Origin: JAVBMV01 sp031552145
GTDB taxonomy: Bacteria; Myxococcota; Myxococcia; Myxococcales; UBA5297
Length of the DNA: 64,000 nucleotides
NCBI GenBank assembly: GCA_031552145.1
Contig: JAVBMV010000005.1
Location: forward strand, 248,001-312,000
Reading direction: 5' to 3'
The notes beneath the pieces are model-generated. The model ran no database searches. It was not told the origin of the DNA and worked only from the letters and a program-made list of their open reading frames with translations. Within the stretch, counting starts at the first letter, position 1; every line of letters begins with the position of its first letter. This document shows positions 37,087 to 45,890 of the stretch, in pieces. Made by a program: the position numbers and the translations under genes.

Positions 37087-37809
37087 TCAGTTGCCTCCCG
37101 CGCCGCGGTTGAAACGCCCCGCGGGGTTTAGAGGAGGAAGAGGCCCGTTGTTGAGGATCCCGCGGTTGAAGAGGTTGTTCGGCCCCCCGGGTGCGCCGGG
37201 AGTACCCTCGGTGGCGGCGGCGTTGGGATCCTTTTCGGAAGCGGCCCGGTCCGTCCCCTGGCCCAGGCTCACCACATGCGTGGTGATGCTGAACTGATCG
37301 ACTTGGTTGCCCTGGCCCCACAGGATAGTGAGGCGCACCTCGCGCATCGCCTTGCCCAGCTCTTGGAGCATTCGGGTGAGCTGGGTCGCCATCATGCCGC
37401 CCAGCGGCGTCGCCTCGAAGCCGGCGGCCGCGTTGGCCGTCGAGCTCCCCGCGCTGCTCTGGGGGAGCAGGGCGGAGAAGGCGTTGCCCAGCGAGCCCAC
37501 CAGCAGCTTGGGATCGATATCCTCGGTCTTGGGGCGCACGATCTCGGCGCGCCAACGGAAGGCCTCGAACCCCTCCTCCTCGAAGTTGCCGTCCTCTACC
37601 TTGTCGTCGGAGGGGAAACCTTCCGATTGGAGCTGCGACTCCAGCTCCGCCATCTTTCCGCGCGCCAGCAGCGTGGCGATGGTGAGGTGCTTCGAATAGA
37701 CGTGGAGGTCAATCGCGCTGGAGTTGATCCCCGCGATCGCGACGAGCGAGACGGCCAGGATCGCCAGCGCGACGATCACCTCCAGGAGCGTGAAGCCCGA
37801 TCGCCTCAT
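37087..37809 (-). CDS. gspI: Type II secretion minor pseudopilin GspI
   Basis: The 240-residue product has a four-residue leader and the prepilin motif SGFTLLEVIVALAILAVSLV. It is longer than typical GspI (about 125 residues): an alanine- and glycine-rich middle and an asparagine/proline-rich C-terminal tail of about 50 residues (GAPGGPNNLFNRG) are added. The ATG at 37809 overlaps the gspH stop. The extra tail may be a lineage feature of the pseudopilus tip. Confidence 0.87.
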   Translation of the reverse strand: MRRSGFTLLEVIVALAILAVSLVAIAGINSSAIDLHVYSKHLTIATLLARGKMAELESQLQSEGFPSDDKVEDGNFEEEGFEAFRWRAEIVRPKTEDIDPKLLVGSLGNAFSALLPQSSAGSSTANAAAGFEATPLGGMMATQLTRMLQELGKAMREVRLTILWGQGNQVDQFSITTHVVSLGQGTDRAASEKDPNAAATEGTPGAPGGPNNLFNRGILNNGPLPPLNPAGRFNRGAGGN

Positions 37810-38474
37810 GAGCGCGGTACCTCCAGATCCTCGGGTACGACTCGGACGCGCCCGTTGAGAGGGGAGACCGAGAGCGTATAGACGTCGCCGTGCTCGCTCT
37901 CGACCCAGATGCGCGCCTTCTCGGTGTAGCCCTGCGGGAAGAAATAGAGGTAGGCGGTGCCCTTGTCGTATTTCTCGGTTTGGTGCGCCGACCAAACAGA
38001 GAAGGAGACGCCTTCGCGCAGCTTTCGGCGCGGCAGCTCCTCGCTCGTGTAGTTGGAGAAGGCGGCGCGCTTCACGACGCGCTCGCGCACCGAGTCGTCG
38101 ACGGGCGTGATCGAGCGGCGCTTGGTGAGCGGCGTGCTCTCCTCCACGCGCTCGCCATCCACGGAGCGCTCCTGCGCGATGGTGAAGCGATCGCCCGTGC
38201 ACTCCGCCCAGTAGCTCTGCTCCTCGAGATCGAAGGCCAGCCTGCAGACCTTCCCGTAGAGCGCCGAGGCGCCGTAGAGGTAGCGGATGGCGCCGGAGAG
38301 GCGCCCCGCCTCTTCACGCGCGTGAACGCCCAGCACCGACTGGAGCGACGGCACGGCGACGGCCAGGATCAGCCCCAGGACGCCGATGGCGATGCTGAGC
38401 TCGATCAGCGTCATGCCGCGCGCCCGCGCCGCGCGCGCAGCTCTGCGCTGGGCGTGTGCGCGCCGCACCCTCAT
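37806..38474 (-). CDS. gspH: Type II secretion minor pseudopilin GspH
   Basis: The 222-residue product has an unusually long arginine-rich leader of 20 residues followed by the processing site RG-MTLIELSIAIGVLGLIL, then the N-terminal helix and a beta-rich GspH/FimT-like domain. GspH sits between the major pseudopilin and the tip complex. Its ATG is three bases after the gspG stop. The leader is rich in arginine and alanine, so a shorter start cannot be excluded, but no other start codon lies before the processing site. Confidence 0.87.
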   Translation of the reverse strand: MRVRRAHAQRRAARAARARGMTLIELSIAIGVLGLILAVAVPSLQSVLGVHAREEAGRLSGAIRYLYGASALYGKVCRLAFDLEEQSYWAECTGDRFTIAQERSVDGERVEESTPLTKRRSITPVDDSVRERVVKRAAFSNYTSEELPRRKLREGVSFSVWSAHQTEKYDKGTAYLYFFPQGYTEKARIWVESEHGDVYTLSVSPLNGRVRVVPEDLEVPRS

Positions 38475-38476
38475 GG

Positions 38477-38902
38477 CTACTTGGCCCCTACCGTGTCGCC
38501 GCTGGTGATGTCGGCGTCGGTGCCGTCGCCGCCCGGTGTACCGTCGGCACCATAGGAGACGATCTTATACTTGCTCCCCTCGCGCATATAGACGAACTCG
38601 TTGCTCCAACCATCCTTGGGCACCTGGTCCAGGTACTTCTCCTGCACCAGCGCCGAGAAGCTGTCGGGGTACTTGTTGTTGCGCATCTTGTAGAGCTTGA
38701 GCGCCTGCTCGATGTTCCCCATCGACTGCCGCGTGGTGTCGACGCGCGCGTTCTCGAGCTGGTTGAGCACGTTGACGCCCACGATCGCCATGACCGCGCC
38801 GATGATCGTGATGACGACCATGATCTCGAGGAGCGTCATGCCGCGGTCGAGCTGCCTGCGTTTCTTGGCGACCGCCGGGGTCGTCGTTTCGTTGGGGTTC
38901 AT
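38477..38902 (-). CDS. gspG: Type II secretion major pseudopilin GspG
   Basis: GspG polymerises into the pseudopilus that pushes substrates through the secretin. The 141-residue product has a 21-residue leader ending in DRG, then MTLLEIMVVITIIGAVMAIVG, with the conserved glutamate five residues after cleavage. The C-terminal part has the GspG signatures ALKLYKMRNNKYPDS and VPKDGWSNEFVY. GGAGG lies seven bases before the ATG at 38902. The long open frame upstream is a shadow of gspF. Confidence 0.95.
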   Translation of the reverse strand: MNPNETTTPAVAKKRRQLDRGMTLLEIMVVITIIGAVMAIVGVNVLNQLENARVDTTRQSMGNIEQALKLYKMRNNKYPDSFSALVQEKYLDQVPKDGWSNEFVYMREGSKYKIVSYGADGTPGGDGTDADITSGDTVGAK

Positions 38903-38934
38903 GGAATGACCTCCTGTGGGAATTGCGGGCGCGC

Positions 38935-40170
38935 TCATCCGTGCACCGCGGTATTGAGCTGAAGGATGGGGAGAAGGATCGACATGACGATGAAGGCGAC
39001 GACCGCGCCCATGCCGACGGTCATCACAGGCTCCAGCATTGCCGTGAGCGAGGCGACACGGACCTCCACCTGGTCCTCGTAGGCGCGGCCGACATTGGAG
39101 AGCATCTCCTCGAGCTGTCCGGAGCGCTCGCCGATGGCGACCATGTGGTAGACGAGCGGCGGGAATTCGCCGGAACGCTTGAGCGGCGCGGCGATCGATT
39201 CGCCCTCGCGGATCGAGTCGCGCGCCTTCTCCACCACGGCGGCGAGGACGTGGTTGGCGACGACGTTCTTCACGATGTCGAGCGCGGTGAGGAGCGGCAC
39301 GCCGCTTTTGAGCAGCGTCGAGAGGGTGGTGGCGAAGCGCGCGACACCGATCATGCGCATCAGCTTGCCGAAGATGGGAACCTTCAGCATGAAGGTGTCC
39401 CAGGCCACTTGCCCTTTCGCGCTCTTCTTCCAGCGCAAGAATCCCCAGATCACGAGCGCCATGGCGATGAGGATCACCCACCAATAATTGCGCGCGAAAT
39501 TGGAGGAGGCGATCAGGATGCGCGTGGTGAGCGGCAGCGTCATCTTGTTGTCTTCGAAGATCTTGGAGACCTTCGGCACCACGACGGTGAGCAGCACAGC
39601 GAGGATGCCCGTCGAGACGAAGACCATGATGATGGGATAGGTGAGCGCGCCCATCACCTTGCTCTTGAGTCTGGCCTGTGCCTCGGTGAAGTCGGCCAGG
39701 CGCATCAGCACCACGTCGAGCGCGCCCGAGTGTTCTCCGGCGCGGATCATGTTGACGTAAAGGTGGTTGAAGACGCGCGAGTGTTGCGACATCGCGTCGG
39801 CGAGGGTGGAGCCCTCGTTCACCCGGTTCTTCACCTGGTTGACGATGAGCTTGAGCCGCTCGTGATCCACCTGATCCTGCAGCGCGGTCAGCGCCTCTAC
39901 CAGCGCCACGCCAGCGCCCAGCAACACCGCGAGCTGGCGCGTCATGATGGCGATGTCGCTGGTGGTGATGCGCGAGAGCACCAGCTTTTTGACGTCTACC
40001 TCCGAGGTGGCCATGGAGGCGACGCCCTTGTCGCTCTTGAGCGCCACCTCGGTGACGAAGATGCCCTCCTTGCGGAGCTGGGCGCGCAGCGTCTTGGCGC
40101 TGTCCGCGTCGTGCATCCCCTTGACGTTTTTGCCGGAGCTGTTGAGCCCCTTGTATTCGAAGACTGGCAT
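38935..40170 (-). CDS. gspF: Type II secretion inner-membrane platform protein GspF
   Basis: GspF is the polytopic platform protein thought to convert the ATPase motion into pseudopilus growth. The 411-residue product has two repeated T2SSF domains (about 75-195 and 280-400) and three membrane segments. Typical sequences include MTRQLAVLLGAGVALVEAL and RFATTLSTLLKSGVPLLTAL. It starts three bases after gspE, and the length is normal. Confidence 0.94.
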   Translation of the reverse strand: MPVFEYKGLNSSGKNVKGMHDADSAKTLRAQLRKEGIFVTEVALKSDKGVASMATSEVDVKKLVLSRITTSDIAIMTRQLAVLLGAGVALVEALTALQDQVDHERLKLIVNQVKNRVNEGSTLADAMSQHSRVFNHLYVNMIRAGEHSGALDVVLMRLADFTEAQARLKSKVMGALTYPIIMVFVSTGILAVLLTVVVPKVSKIFEDNKMTLPLTTRILIASSNFARNYWWVILIAMALVIWGFLRWKKSAKGQVAWDTFMLKVPIFGKLMRMIGVARFATTLSTLLKSGVPLLTALDIVKNVVANHVLAAVVEKARDSIREGESIAAPLKRSGEFPPLVYHMVAIGERSGQLEEMLSNVGRAYEDQVEVRVASLTAMLEPVMTVGMGAVVAFIVMSILLPILQLNTAVHG

Positions 40171-40173
40171 CGC

Positions 40174-41973
40174 CTACCCGACATCCTGCTGTGCGACCCA
40201 CAGCACCTCTGAGGTGGTCGTGACACCGAGCCCTACTTTGCGCGCGCCATCCTCGATGAGCGTGCGCATGCCCTTTGCCATCGCCGCCTTTTTGATGGTG
40301 TTCGAGTCGACATTCTTGAGGATGAGCTGGCGCACCTCGTCATCGACGAACATCAGCTCGTAGATGGCGGTTCGCCCCTTGAAGCCGGTGTGCTCGCAGT
40401 GTTCGCAGCCGTCGGGGCTGCCCTTGTAGATGATGCGCGTGCCCTGCGCGTGCAGCTTCTCCAGGGAGCTGCCCACCTGGTTCAACTCCTCTTCCGTTGG
40501 CTCGTAGGGTACGCGGCAGAGAGGACAGACCTGGCGGACGAGGCGCTGGGCCAGGATGCCGACCACGGAGCTGGCCACGAGGAAGGGCTGGACGCCCATG
40601 TCGACGAGGCGGGTGACGGCGCCGGCCGCGTCATTGGTGTGGACGGTCGAGAAGACGAGGTGGCCGGTCAACGAGGCCTGAATGGCGATCTCGGCGGTCT
40701 CCAGGTCGCGGATTTCGCCCACCATGATTACGTCGGGGTCCTGGCGGAGGAAGGAGCGGAGCGCGCCGGCGAAGGTGAGGCCGATCTTGGCGTTGACCGG
40801 CGTCTGGCCGATTCCGGCGAGCTGGTACTCGACCGGGTCTTCGACGGTGAGGATGTTGAGGTCGGGCTTGTTGATGCGCGAGAGCGCGGCGTAGAGCGTG
40901 GTGGTCTTTCCCGAGCCGGTGGGGCCGGTGACGAGCACGATGCCGTGGCTCTTGGCGATGAGCTGCTCCATCATCTCCAGCTGGTCGACGGCGAAGCCCA
41001 GCTCGGCCAGGTCGAGCACCACCGCCGCCTTGTCGAGCAGACGCATGACGATGCGCTCGCCGTGTGCCGTGGGCACGGTCGAGAGGCGGATGTCGATATC
41101 CTTGCCGGCAATCTTGATGCGGATGCGCCCGTCCTGAGGCAGGCGCGTCTCGGCGATGTTGAGCTGCCCCATGATCTTCACACGGCTGGCGATCGCCTTT
41201 TGGAAACGGCGCGGCGGACGAATCACCTCGTGGAGCACGCCGTCCTTGCGAAAGCGGACCAGCACGTCGCGTTCGTAGGGCTCGATGTGGATGTCGCTCG
41301 CCTTCTCCTTCACCGAGCGCTTCAACAGCGAGTTGACCAGGCGGATGATGGGCGCCTCGTCGTCACTCGAGTCGAGGAGGTCCTGGGCCTCCTGGATGTC
41401 GTGAGCGATCGAGTCGAGATCCTCGTTCTCCTCCAGGTTTTCGATCATGCCGCCAGCCAGGTGGCTGGCGCGGTCGTAGGCCGAGTTGATGGCGTCGATG
41501 ATCGCCGCTTCGGAGGCGAGGCGCGGCTCGACGCCGGCGCCGAGGAGATTGGAGAGGTGATCGGTGGCCGAGGCGTTCGTCGGATCGGCGATGGCCGCCA
41601 CCACGAGATCTCCCTCGCGGAAGAGCGGGAGGGCGAGCGCCGTCTTGGAGAAGTTGATCGGGACGTTGGCGATGAGCGCCAGATCGATCTGCTCGGACGG
41701 TATCGACTCCAGATATTGGAGGTCGAACTGCAGCGCCAGCGCCCGGAGGAGTTGCTCTTCCTGTACGAAGCGCATGCCTACCAGCACCTCGCCCAGGCGC
41801 CCCCCCTTCTCGCGCTGCTGTCCGAGCGCCTCCTCGAGCTGCGCTTCGGTGAGCAGCCCCTGTTTCACCAGGATCTGGCCGATGGGGCGCCCGCGCAGCG
41901 CCTTGCTCGCGAGTACGAGGGCCCGCGTCCGATCGTCATGGTGCTCGCCCGATAGTTCCATTCCCATCGTCAT
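40174..41973 (-). CDS. gspE: Type II secretion ATPase GspE
   Basis: GspE is the hexameric ATPase that powers pseudopilus assembly. The 599-residue product has an N-terminal MshEN/T2SSE-N region (GRPIGQILVKQGLLTEAQLEEAL), Walker A GPTGSGKT from about residue 350, the Asp box, Walker B with VGEIRDLETA, and a zinc site formed by CPLC and GCEHCEHTGF near residues 485-525. The ATG at 41973 was chosen because a GAAGGA sequence lies just before it; ATG codons six and twelve bases further are possible, as is a GTG at 42018 directly after the gspD stop. Confidence 0.95.
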   Translation of the reverse strand: MTMGMELSGEHHDDRTRALVLASKALRGRPIGQILVKQGLLTEAQLEEALGQQREKGGRLGEVLVGMRFVQEEQLLRALALQFDLQYLESIPSEQIDLALIANVPINFSKTALALPLFREGDLVVAAIADPTNASATDHLSNLLGAGVEPRLASEAAIIDAINSAYDRASHLAGGMIENLEENEDLDSIAHDIQEAQDLLDSSDDEAPIIRLVNSLLKRSVKEKASDIHIEPYERDVLVRFRKDGVLHEVIRPPRRFQKAIASRVKIMGQLNIAETRLPQDGRIRIKIAGKDIDIRLSTVPTAHGERIVMRLLDKAAVVLDLAELGFAVDQLEMMEQLIAKSHGIVLVTGPTGSGKTTTLYAALSRINKPDLNILTVEDPVEYQLAGIGQTPVNAKIGLTFAGALRSFLRQDPDVIMVGEIRDLETAEIAIQASLTGHLVFSTVHTNDAAGAVTRLVDMGVQPFLVASSVVGILAQRLVRQVCPLCRVPYEPTEEELNQVGSSLEKLHAQGTRIIYKGSPDGCEHCEHTGFKGRTAIYELMFVDDEVRQLILKNVDSNTIKKAAMAKGMRTLIEDGARKVGLGVTTTSEVLWVAQQDVG

Positions 41974-42018
41974 CAATCCTTCACGCGCAGAGGCTGCCGC
42001 CGTCCTGCAAACAGCCAC

Positions 42019-44637
42019 TCAATCAACCTTCTTCTCCGACGGAGTAGGGCGCTCGGCATCGACGCCCTCGGGCTGCACGGGCAGCTCGATGATGGGCTCG
42101 GCCTCTTCGTCGGCGGCGGGCGGCACTGGGCCCTGCGGCGCGGGCTGCGCCTTTGGGGCGGGCTGCTGCGCCGGAGGGGCAGACTCCACGCCCGGCGTCT
42201 GCTCCTGAAGCGGCTGCACTAGAGCGGGCGCCGGCGCAGGAGCCGGCGCCTGGGGGGCGTTCCCGGCGGGCGAGGAGCCAGCACCTTGCGGCGCGACGCG
42301 CCCCGCGCCCTCCTCCTCGGCGGGCCTGAAGGCCTTCTCTCCCGGGAGGCCGTCGCCCCCCATCTCCGGCCGCATCGAGTCGATGGATTGTTCGTTGATC
42401 GCCTTGATGAGCGGCCCGGCCTTCCGGTTGTAGTCGATGGGCACCTTGAAGCCGGGCTGTCTGCCATAGAACTGCTCGGCGAACTCCTGCCGCTCCTTCA
42501 GCTTGCGCTCGAAGATCCTGCGGAAGTCGGCCTGGTCCCGGATGATGTAGGGCGTCAGCACCAGCAGCAGGTTGGTCTTGGTCTTCTTGTTGGTGGTGCT
42601 GCGGAAGAGCCACCCCAGCACGGGAATGTCCCCGAGGATGGGCGTCTTGGTGACGGAGCGCACCGCGCGATCCTGAATCAGGCCGCCGATCACCACCGTC
42701 TGCTGATCGCGGGCGACCACCGTGGTCTTCGCCGAGCGCTTCGCGGTGGTTGGGCCCAGCTGGGGATCGGTGCTGGCGATCTCTTCGGTCTGCTCGTCGA
42801 TCTCCAGGCGGATGAAGTCGCTCTCGTTGATCTGGGGTTTGATCTTGAGCTTCAGCTCTACGTTCTGGCGCTGGATGGGCGCATAGAGGGAGTTGAGGCC
42901 GCCGAGACCGCCACCCAAGAGGCTCCCCAGCCCCGCCGTCGAGCCAGCGGTCCCGAGCGCGGAGCCGAGCCCGGAGCTGAGCCCGCTGATGTTGGGCGAA
43001 TAGGCCGCCTGGAAGGGCACGTTCTGGCCGACCGAGATCTCCGCCTCCTCGTTGTCGCTGGTGAGGATGTGGGGCGTCGAGAGCACGTTGACGTCGGAGG
43101 ATTTCTGCAACGCCTGCATCACCACCGCGAAGGAGCTGATGCCGATGACCGTGTTGCTGATGGTGGGGCCCTGCAGGCCGGCGAGGAAGCCGGTCATGGT
43201 GGCGAGCGAACCGACGCCGCCGAGCGAGCTGATTCCCGTTTGACTTCCAACCACCGCGAGCGAGTCGCCAGGGTTCTTGAGCGTCGCGGTGTCGCCGCCG
43301 TGGACCGAGATACCGTAGTTGAGGTCGTTGTCGAGGTTCACCTCCATGATCACGGCCTCGACGAAGACCTGGCGCCGGGCGATATCGAGCTTGCGGATCA
43401 CGGAGACGAGGTTGCGGTAGTCGTTGGCGCTGGCGATGACCACGAGCGAGTTGGTCGACTTGTCGGCCGAGATCTTCACCTCGCCGCTGAAGAGCTCGGC
43501 GGTGCCGCCTCCCTTGGCGCCGGGCGCTCCGCCCGGAGGCCCGCCGCCGCCGCTTCGCCCCGAGCGGCTCCCGGAGCTGACGCCCGAGGCGAGGGAGGAG
43601 AGGGTGGAGGAGAGCTCCTCGGCGTTGGCGTTCTCGAGATAATAGACGTGGACTTGCCCCTCGCCCGCCACCGGTTGGTCGAGGTGCTTGAGCAGCTCCT
43701 GGATGCGCTCGAAGGCGTTCTGGTTGGCCACCACGATGATCTTGTTGGTGCGCTCGTCGGCGAGCAGCAGCGAGAGGTTGGGAGCCGAGGCCTCGGCGGG
43801 CGCCGGCTGTCCGGCGATGGCGGCTGCCCCGGCGCGCTGCCCCGGCTTCTTTCCCTTGTCCTCGAAGACCTGGCGCAGCTTGTCGGCGATCTCGCCGGCC
43901 ATCGCGTGCTGCACCTGCACGATTCGGATCTCGTCCGAGCTGCTGGGTCTATCGAGCTGCTCGATGATCTTGGAGAGCCGATGAATATTGAGCCCAGTGT
44001 CGTGAACGATGAGCATGTCGGGCAGGTAGGGCGTGGCCTCGCCGTCGCGCGTGACCAGCTGGCCCACCACGCCGCGCACCTGCTCCACCTCCGCGTACTT
44101 CAGGCGGAAGATGCGCGTCACCATCTGCTCGTTGAGCGTCACCGGCTCGCCGTCGAGGAGCACCGGGATGTTGCTCTGCTTGCCAGCGCGCTTCTCGACG
44201 ATCTTCCAATACTTGCCCGCCTGATAGAGCGTGAGGCTGTTGGCGTCGAGGGCCGAGAGGAAGGCGGCGTAGGCCTCGTCGGCCGTGACACCCGCCTTGC
44301 CATGCTCGGGGCCGATGATGGTGATCTTGCCGCGGATATTCTCGGGCAGGATGAAGAGCTTGCCCGTCATGTCGGACATGGTCTGGATCAGCTTCTCGAT
44401 CTCTACCTTGTCGAAGTCGAGCTGGAAGAGCCCCTTCTCGGCCAGGCGCGCCCGGTTGGGACCGCCCTTCTGCTCTTCCTTCGTGAGCGTGCGGGGCGGT
44501 TCGCGCGGCGGAGCGCTGCCGCCGGGGGGCAGCTGCACCTTCACGGGGGGGCGCTGCGCGCCCGAGACGGAGGGGAGAGCGAGCGCGAGAGTCGCGGCCG
44601 CGGCGGCGAAGAGGGTCGTGCGTGGCGAAAAATGCAT
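42019..44637 (-). CDS. gspD: Type II secretion secretin GspD
   Basis: GspD forms the outer-membrane channel. The 872-residue product has a signal peptide (residues 1-27), an N0 domain with KLFILPENIRGKITI, three N1-type ring-building domains, a serine/glycine-rich loop near 350-375, and the secretin domain with VPFQAAYSP, TVVIGGLIQD and TPILGDIPVLGWLF. After the barrel comes an S-domain-like stretch and a long proline- and alanine-rich tail of about 120 residues, which is unusual and ends PTPSEKKVD. No pilotin gene (gspS) is nearby, so the tail may have a targeting role. Confidence 0.95.
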   Translation of the reverse strand: MHFSPRTTLFAAAAATLALALPSVSGAQRPPVKVQLPPGGSAPPREPPRTLTKEEQKGGPNRARLAEKGLFQLDFDKVEIEKLIQTMSDMTGKLFILPENIRGKITIIGPEHGKAGVTADEAYAAFLSALDANSLTLYQAGKYWKIVEKRAGKQSNIPVLLDGEPVTLNEQMVTRIFRLKYAEVEQVRGVVGQLVTRDGEATPYLPDMLIVHDTGLNIHRLSKIIEQLDRPSSSDEIRIVQVQHAMAGEIADKLRQVFEDKGKKPGQRAGAAAIAGQPAPAEASAPNLSLLLADERTNKIIVVANQNAFERIQELLKHLDQPVAGEGQVHVYYLENANAEELSSTLSSLASGVSSGSRSGRSGGGGPPGGAPGAKGGGTAELFSGEVKISADKSTNSLVVIASANDYRNLVSVIRKLDIARRQVFVEAVIMEVNLDNDLNYGISVHGGDTATLKNPGDSLAVVGSQTGISSLGGVGSLATMTGFLAGLQGPTISNTVIGISSFAVVMQALQKSSDVNVLSTPHILTSDNEEAEISVGQNVPFQAAYSPNISGLSSGLGSALGTAGSTAGLGSLLGGGLGGLNSLYAPIQRQNVELKLKIKPQINESDFIRLEIDEQTEEIASTDPQLGPTTAKRSAKTTVVARDQQTVVIGGLIQDRAVRSVTKTPILGDIPVLGWLFRSTTNKKTKTNLLLVLTPYIIRDQADFRRIFERKLKERQEFAEQFYGRQPGFKVPIDYNRKAGPLIKAINEQSIDSMRPEMGGDGLPGEKAFRPAEEEGAGRVAPQGAGSSPAGNAPQAPAPAPAPALVQPLQEQTPGVESAPPAQQPAPKAQPAPQGPVPPAADEEAEPIIELPVQPEGVDAERPTPSEKKVD

Positions 44638-44680
44638 GGTCGGCTTTTTCGGGCTTGGGGTGAAGAGAGGGGCGCGGGGC

Positions 44681-45592
44681 TCAGCGCACGTTGTAGGTCA
44701 TGCGCCGGCTCGCGCCGCCGCGCTCGATGTCGATCTCGATCCGGCCCGCCTCTTTGAGCTTCGAGTAGACCTCCAGCGCCTTGTCGGGGCTGTTGATCTC
44801 GAAGCCGTTGACGCGCCGGACGACGTCGCCGTTCTGGATGCCAATCTTGGAGTAGAGCGAGTCGGGCTTTATGGAGAAGAGCTTGAAGCCGTTGGCCTGA
44901 CCATCCTTGAAGGCGGGGACGATGCGGGCATCCTTCGCCATATCGCCCCAGTTCTCCATGGCCTTGTTGATCTCTTCGCGCGGGATCTCATAGTTGCCGT
45001 CGCCCACCGCGCGGATCCCGCTGCCGGCCGCTGCTGCCGTGGGCGGCGCGGTTGGAGTCGGGGCGATCGCGGTCGGCGTCGAGCCGTCGCCGGGTTCCTG
45101 ATCGATGAACTCCCGGCGCCCCTGGTTGTTGATGTAGACGCGCATCCGCTCGATGTCGATGATCTCGGCGCTCTGGATGGTATCGCCCACCATGTAGACC
45201 TTGCTCTCACGGGTCGCGACATCCTCGATGTTGGCCATCGACCACTCCGCCCTGTTCGCCGCGAGCGTGCCGAGCAGCTTGACGCGCAGTCCCGAGCGGG
45301 TCGCCTCCTGCTCCTCGAGTGGCACCGAGGGGCCACCCTGCGCCTCTTCCACTGGATCGGGCGGCTTGGGCAGCGCGATCCCCGTCGCGTTGGCGAGGCG
45401 CTCGGGGCTCAGCTCCGTCTTGGGCGGCCCCTGGGGGTTGGAGGGAGCGCTGGCGGCCGACGTAAAGGGCTCGGGCTTGGGGGCGATATAGCTGGCAATG
45501 GCGGTGTTGACCGCCTTGGCGCCGAACCAGGCCGCGCCGAGGAGGAAGGCCAAGTTGATAGCCCAGAAGTAATTTCGGAAAAGTCGTTCCAT
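44681..45592 (-). CDS. gspC: Type II secretion system protein GspC
   Basis: GspC bridges the inner platform and the secretin. The 303-residue product has one N-terminal membrane segment (AINLAFLLGAAWFGAKAV), a proline-rich linker, the homology region (about 100-165, LLGTLAANRAEWSMANIED), a second proline- and alanine-rich linker and a C-terminal PDZ-like domain with YSKIGIQNGDVVRRVNGFEI. It is the first gene of the gsp operon. The ATG at 45592 precedes the membrane segment directly; the longer open frame is not supported. Confidence 0.92.
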   Translation of the reverse strand: MERLFRNYFWAINLAFLLGAAWFGAKAVNTAIASYIAPKPEPFTSAASAPSNPQGPPKTELSPERLANATGIALPKPPDPVEEAQGGPSVPLEEQEATRSGLRVKLLGTLAANRAEWSMANIEDVATRESKVYMVGDTIQSAEIIDIERMRVYINNQGRREFIDQEPGDGSTPTAIAPTPTAPPTAAAAGSGIRAVGDGNYEIPREEINKAMENWGDMAKDARIVPAFKDGQANGFKLFSIKPDSLYSKIGIQNGDVVRRVNGFEINSPDKALEVYSKLKEAGRIEIDIERGGASRRMTYNVR

Positions 45593-45890
45593 TGAGCACC
45601 TGCCTCGCCACGCGCCGCCAGCCTGCCCGCCGCTGCCCGGTTCGAGGATCGACAAATATCACTGCAACAATCGTGCCTGCCATCCCCCTTGCCAGAACCC
45701 TCTCCCAGAGATGGCGCGGGCTGGGGCGCGAGCGCCTCTCCAGAGTGTAACAAGCGGAGATCAGGGGCTATTTTGGGTCTCCGCCAGGGGGGATTCGGGC
45801 GGCGGATAGCGAGGAGCACCACCCCACGCTGACAAATTGGCAGGGCCCGCGCCGCGCCTCCGACAAAGTGGCGTCGCGCCGCTCTGGCGC
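45593..45890. promoter_or_regulatory. 298-bp leader region of the gsp operon
   Basis: No gene is visible here. It contains an inverted repeat GCGGAGA (45754-45760) and TCTCCGC (45778-45784) with a 17-base AT-richer spacer, and two TTTGTC boxes on the minus strand near 45833 and 45866. I could not identify a convincing -35/-10 pair. The promoter of the twelve-gene operon probably lies in this stretch. Confidence 0.4.

Noticed and set aside
42286..44757. An 823-codon open frame on the plus strand opposite gspD, and a 521-codon one opposite gspE (40390-41955)
   Set aside because: Both mirror strongly conserved genes codon by codon, have no known motif and show the histidine-, glutamate- and arginine-rich composition typical of antisense frames in GC-rich DNA.
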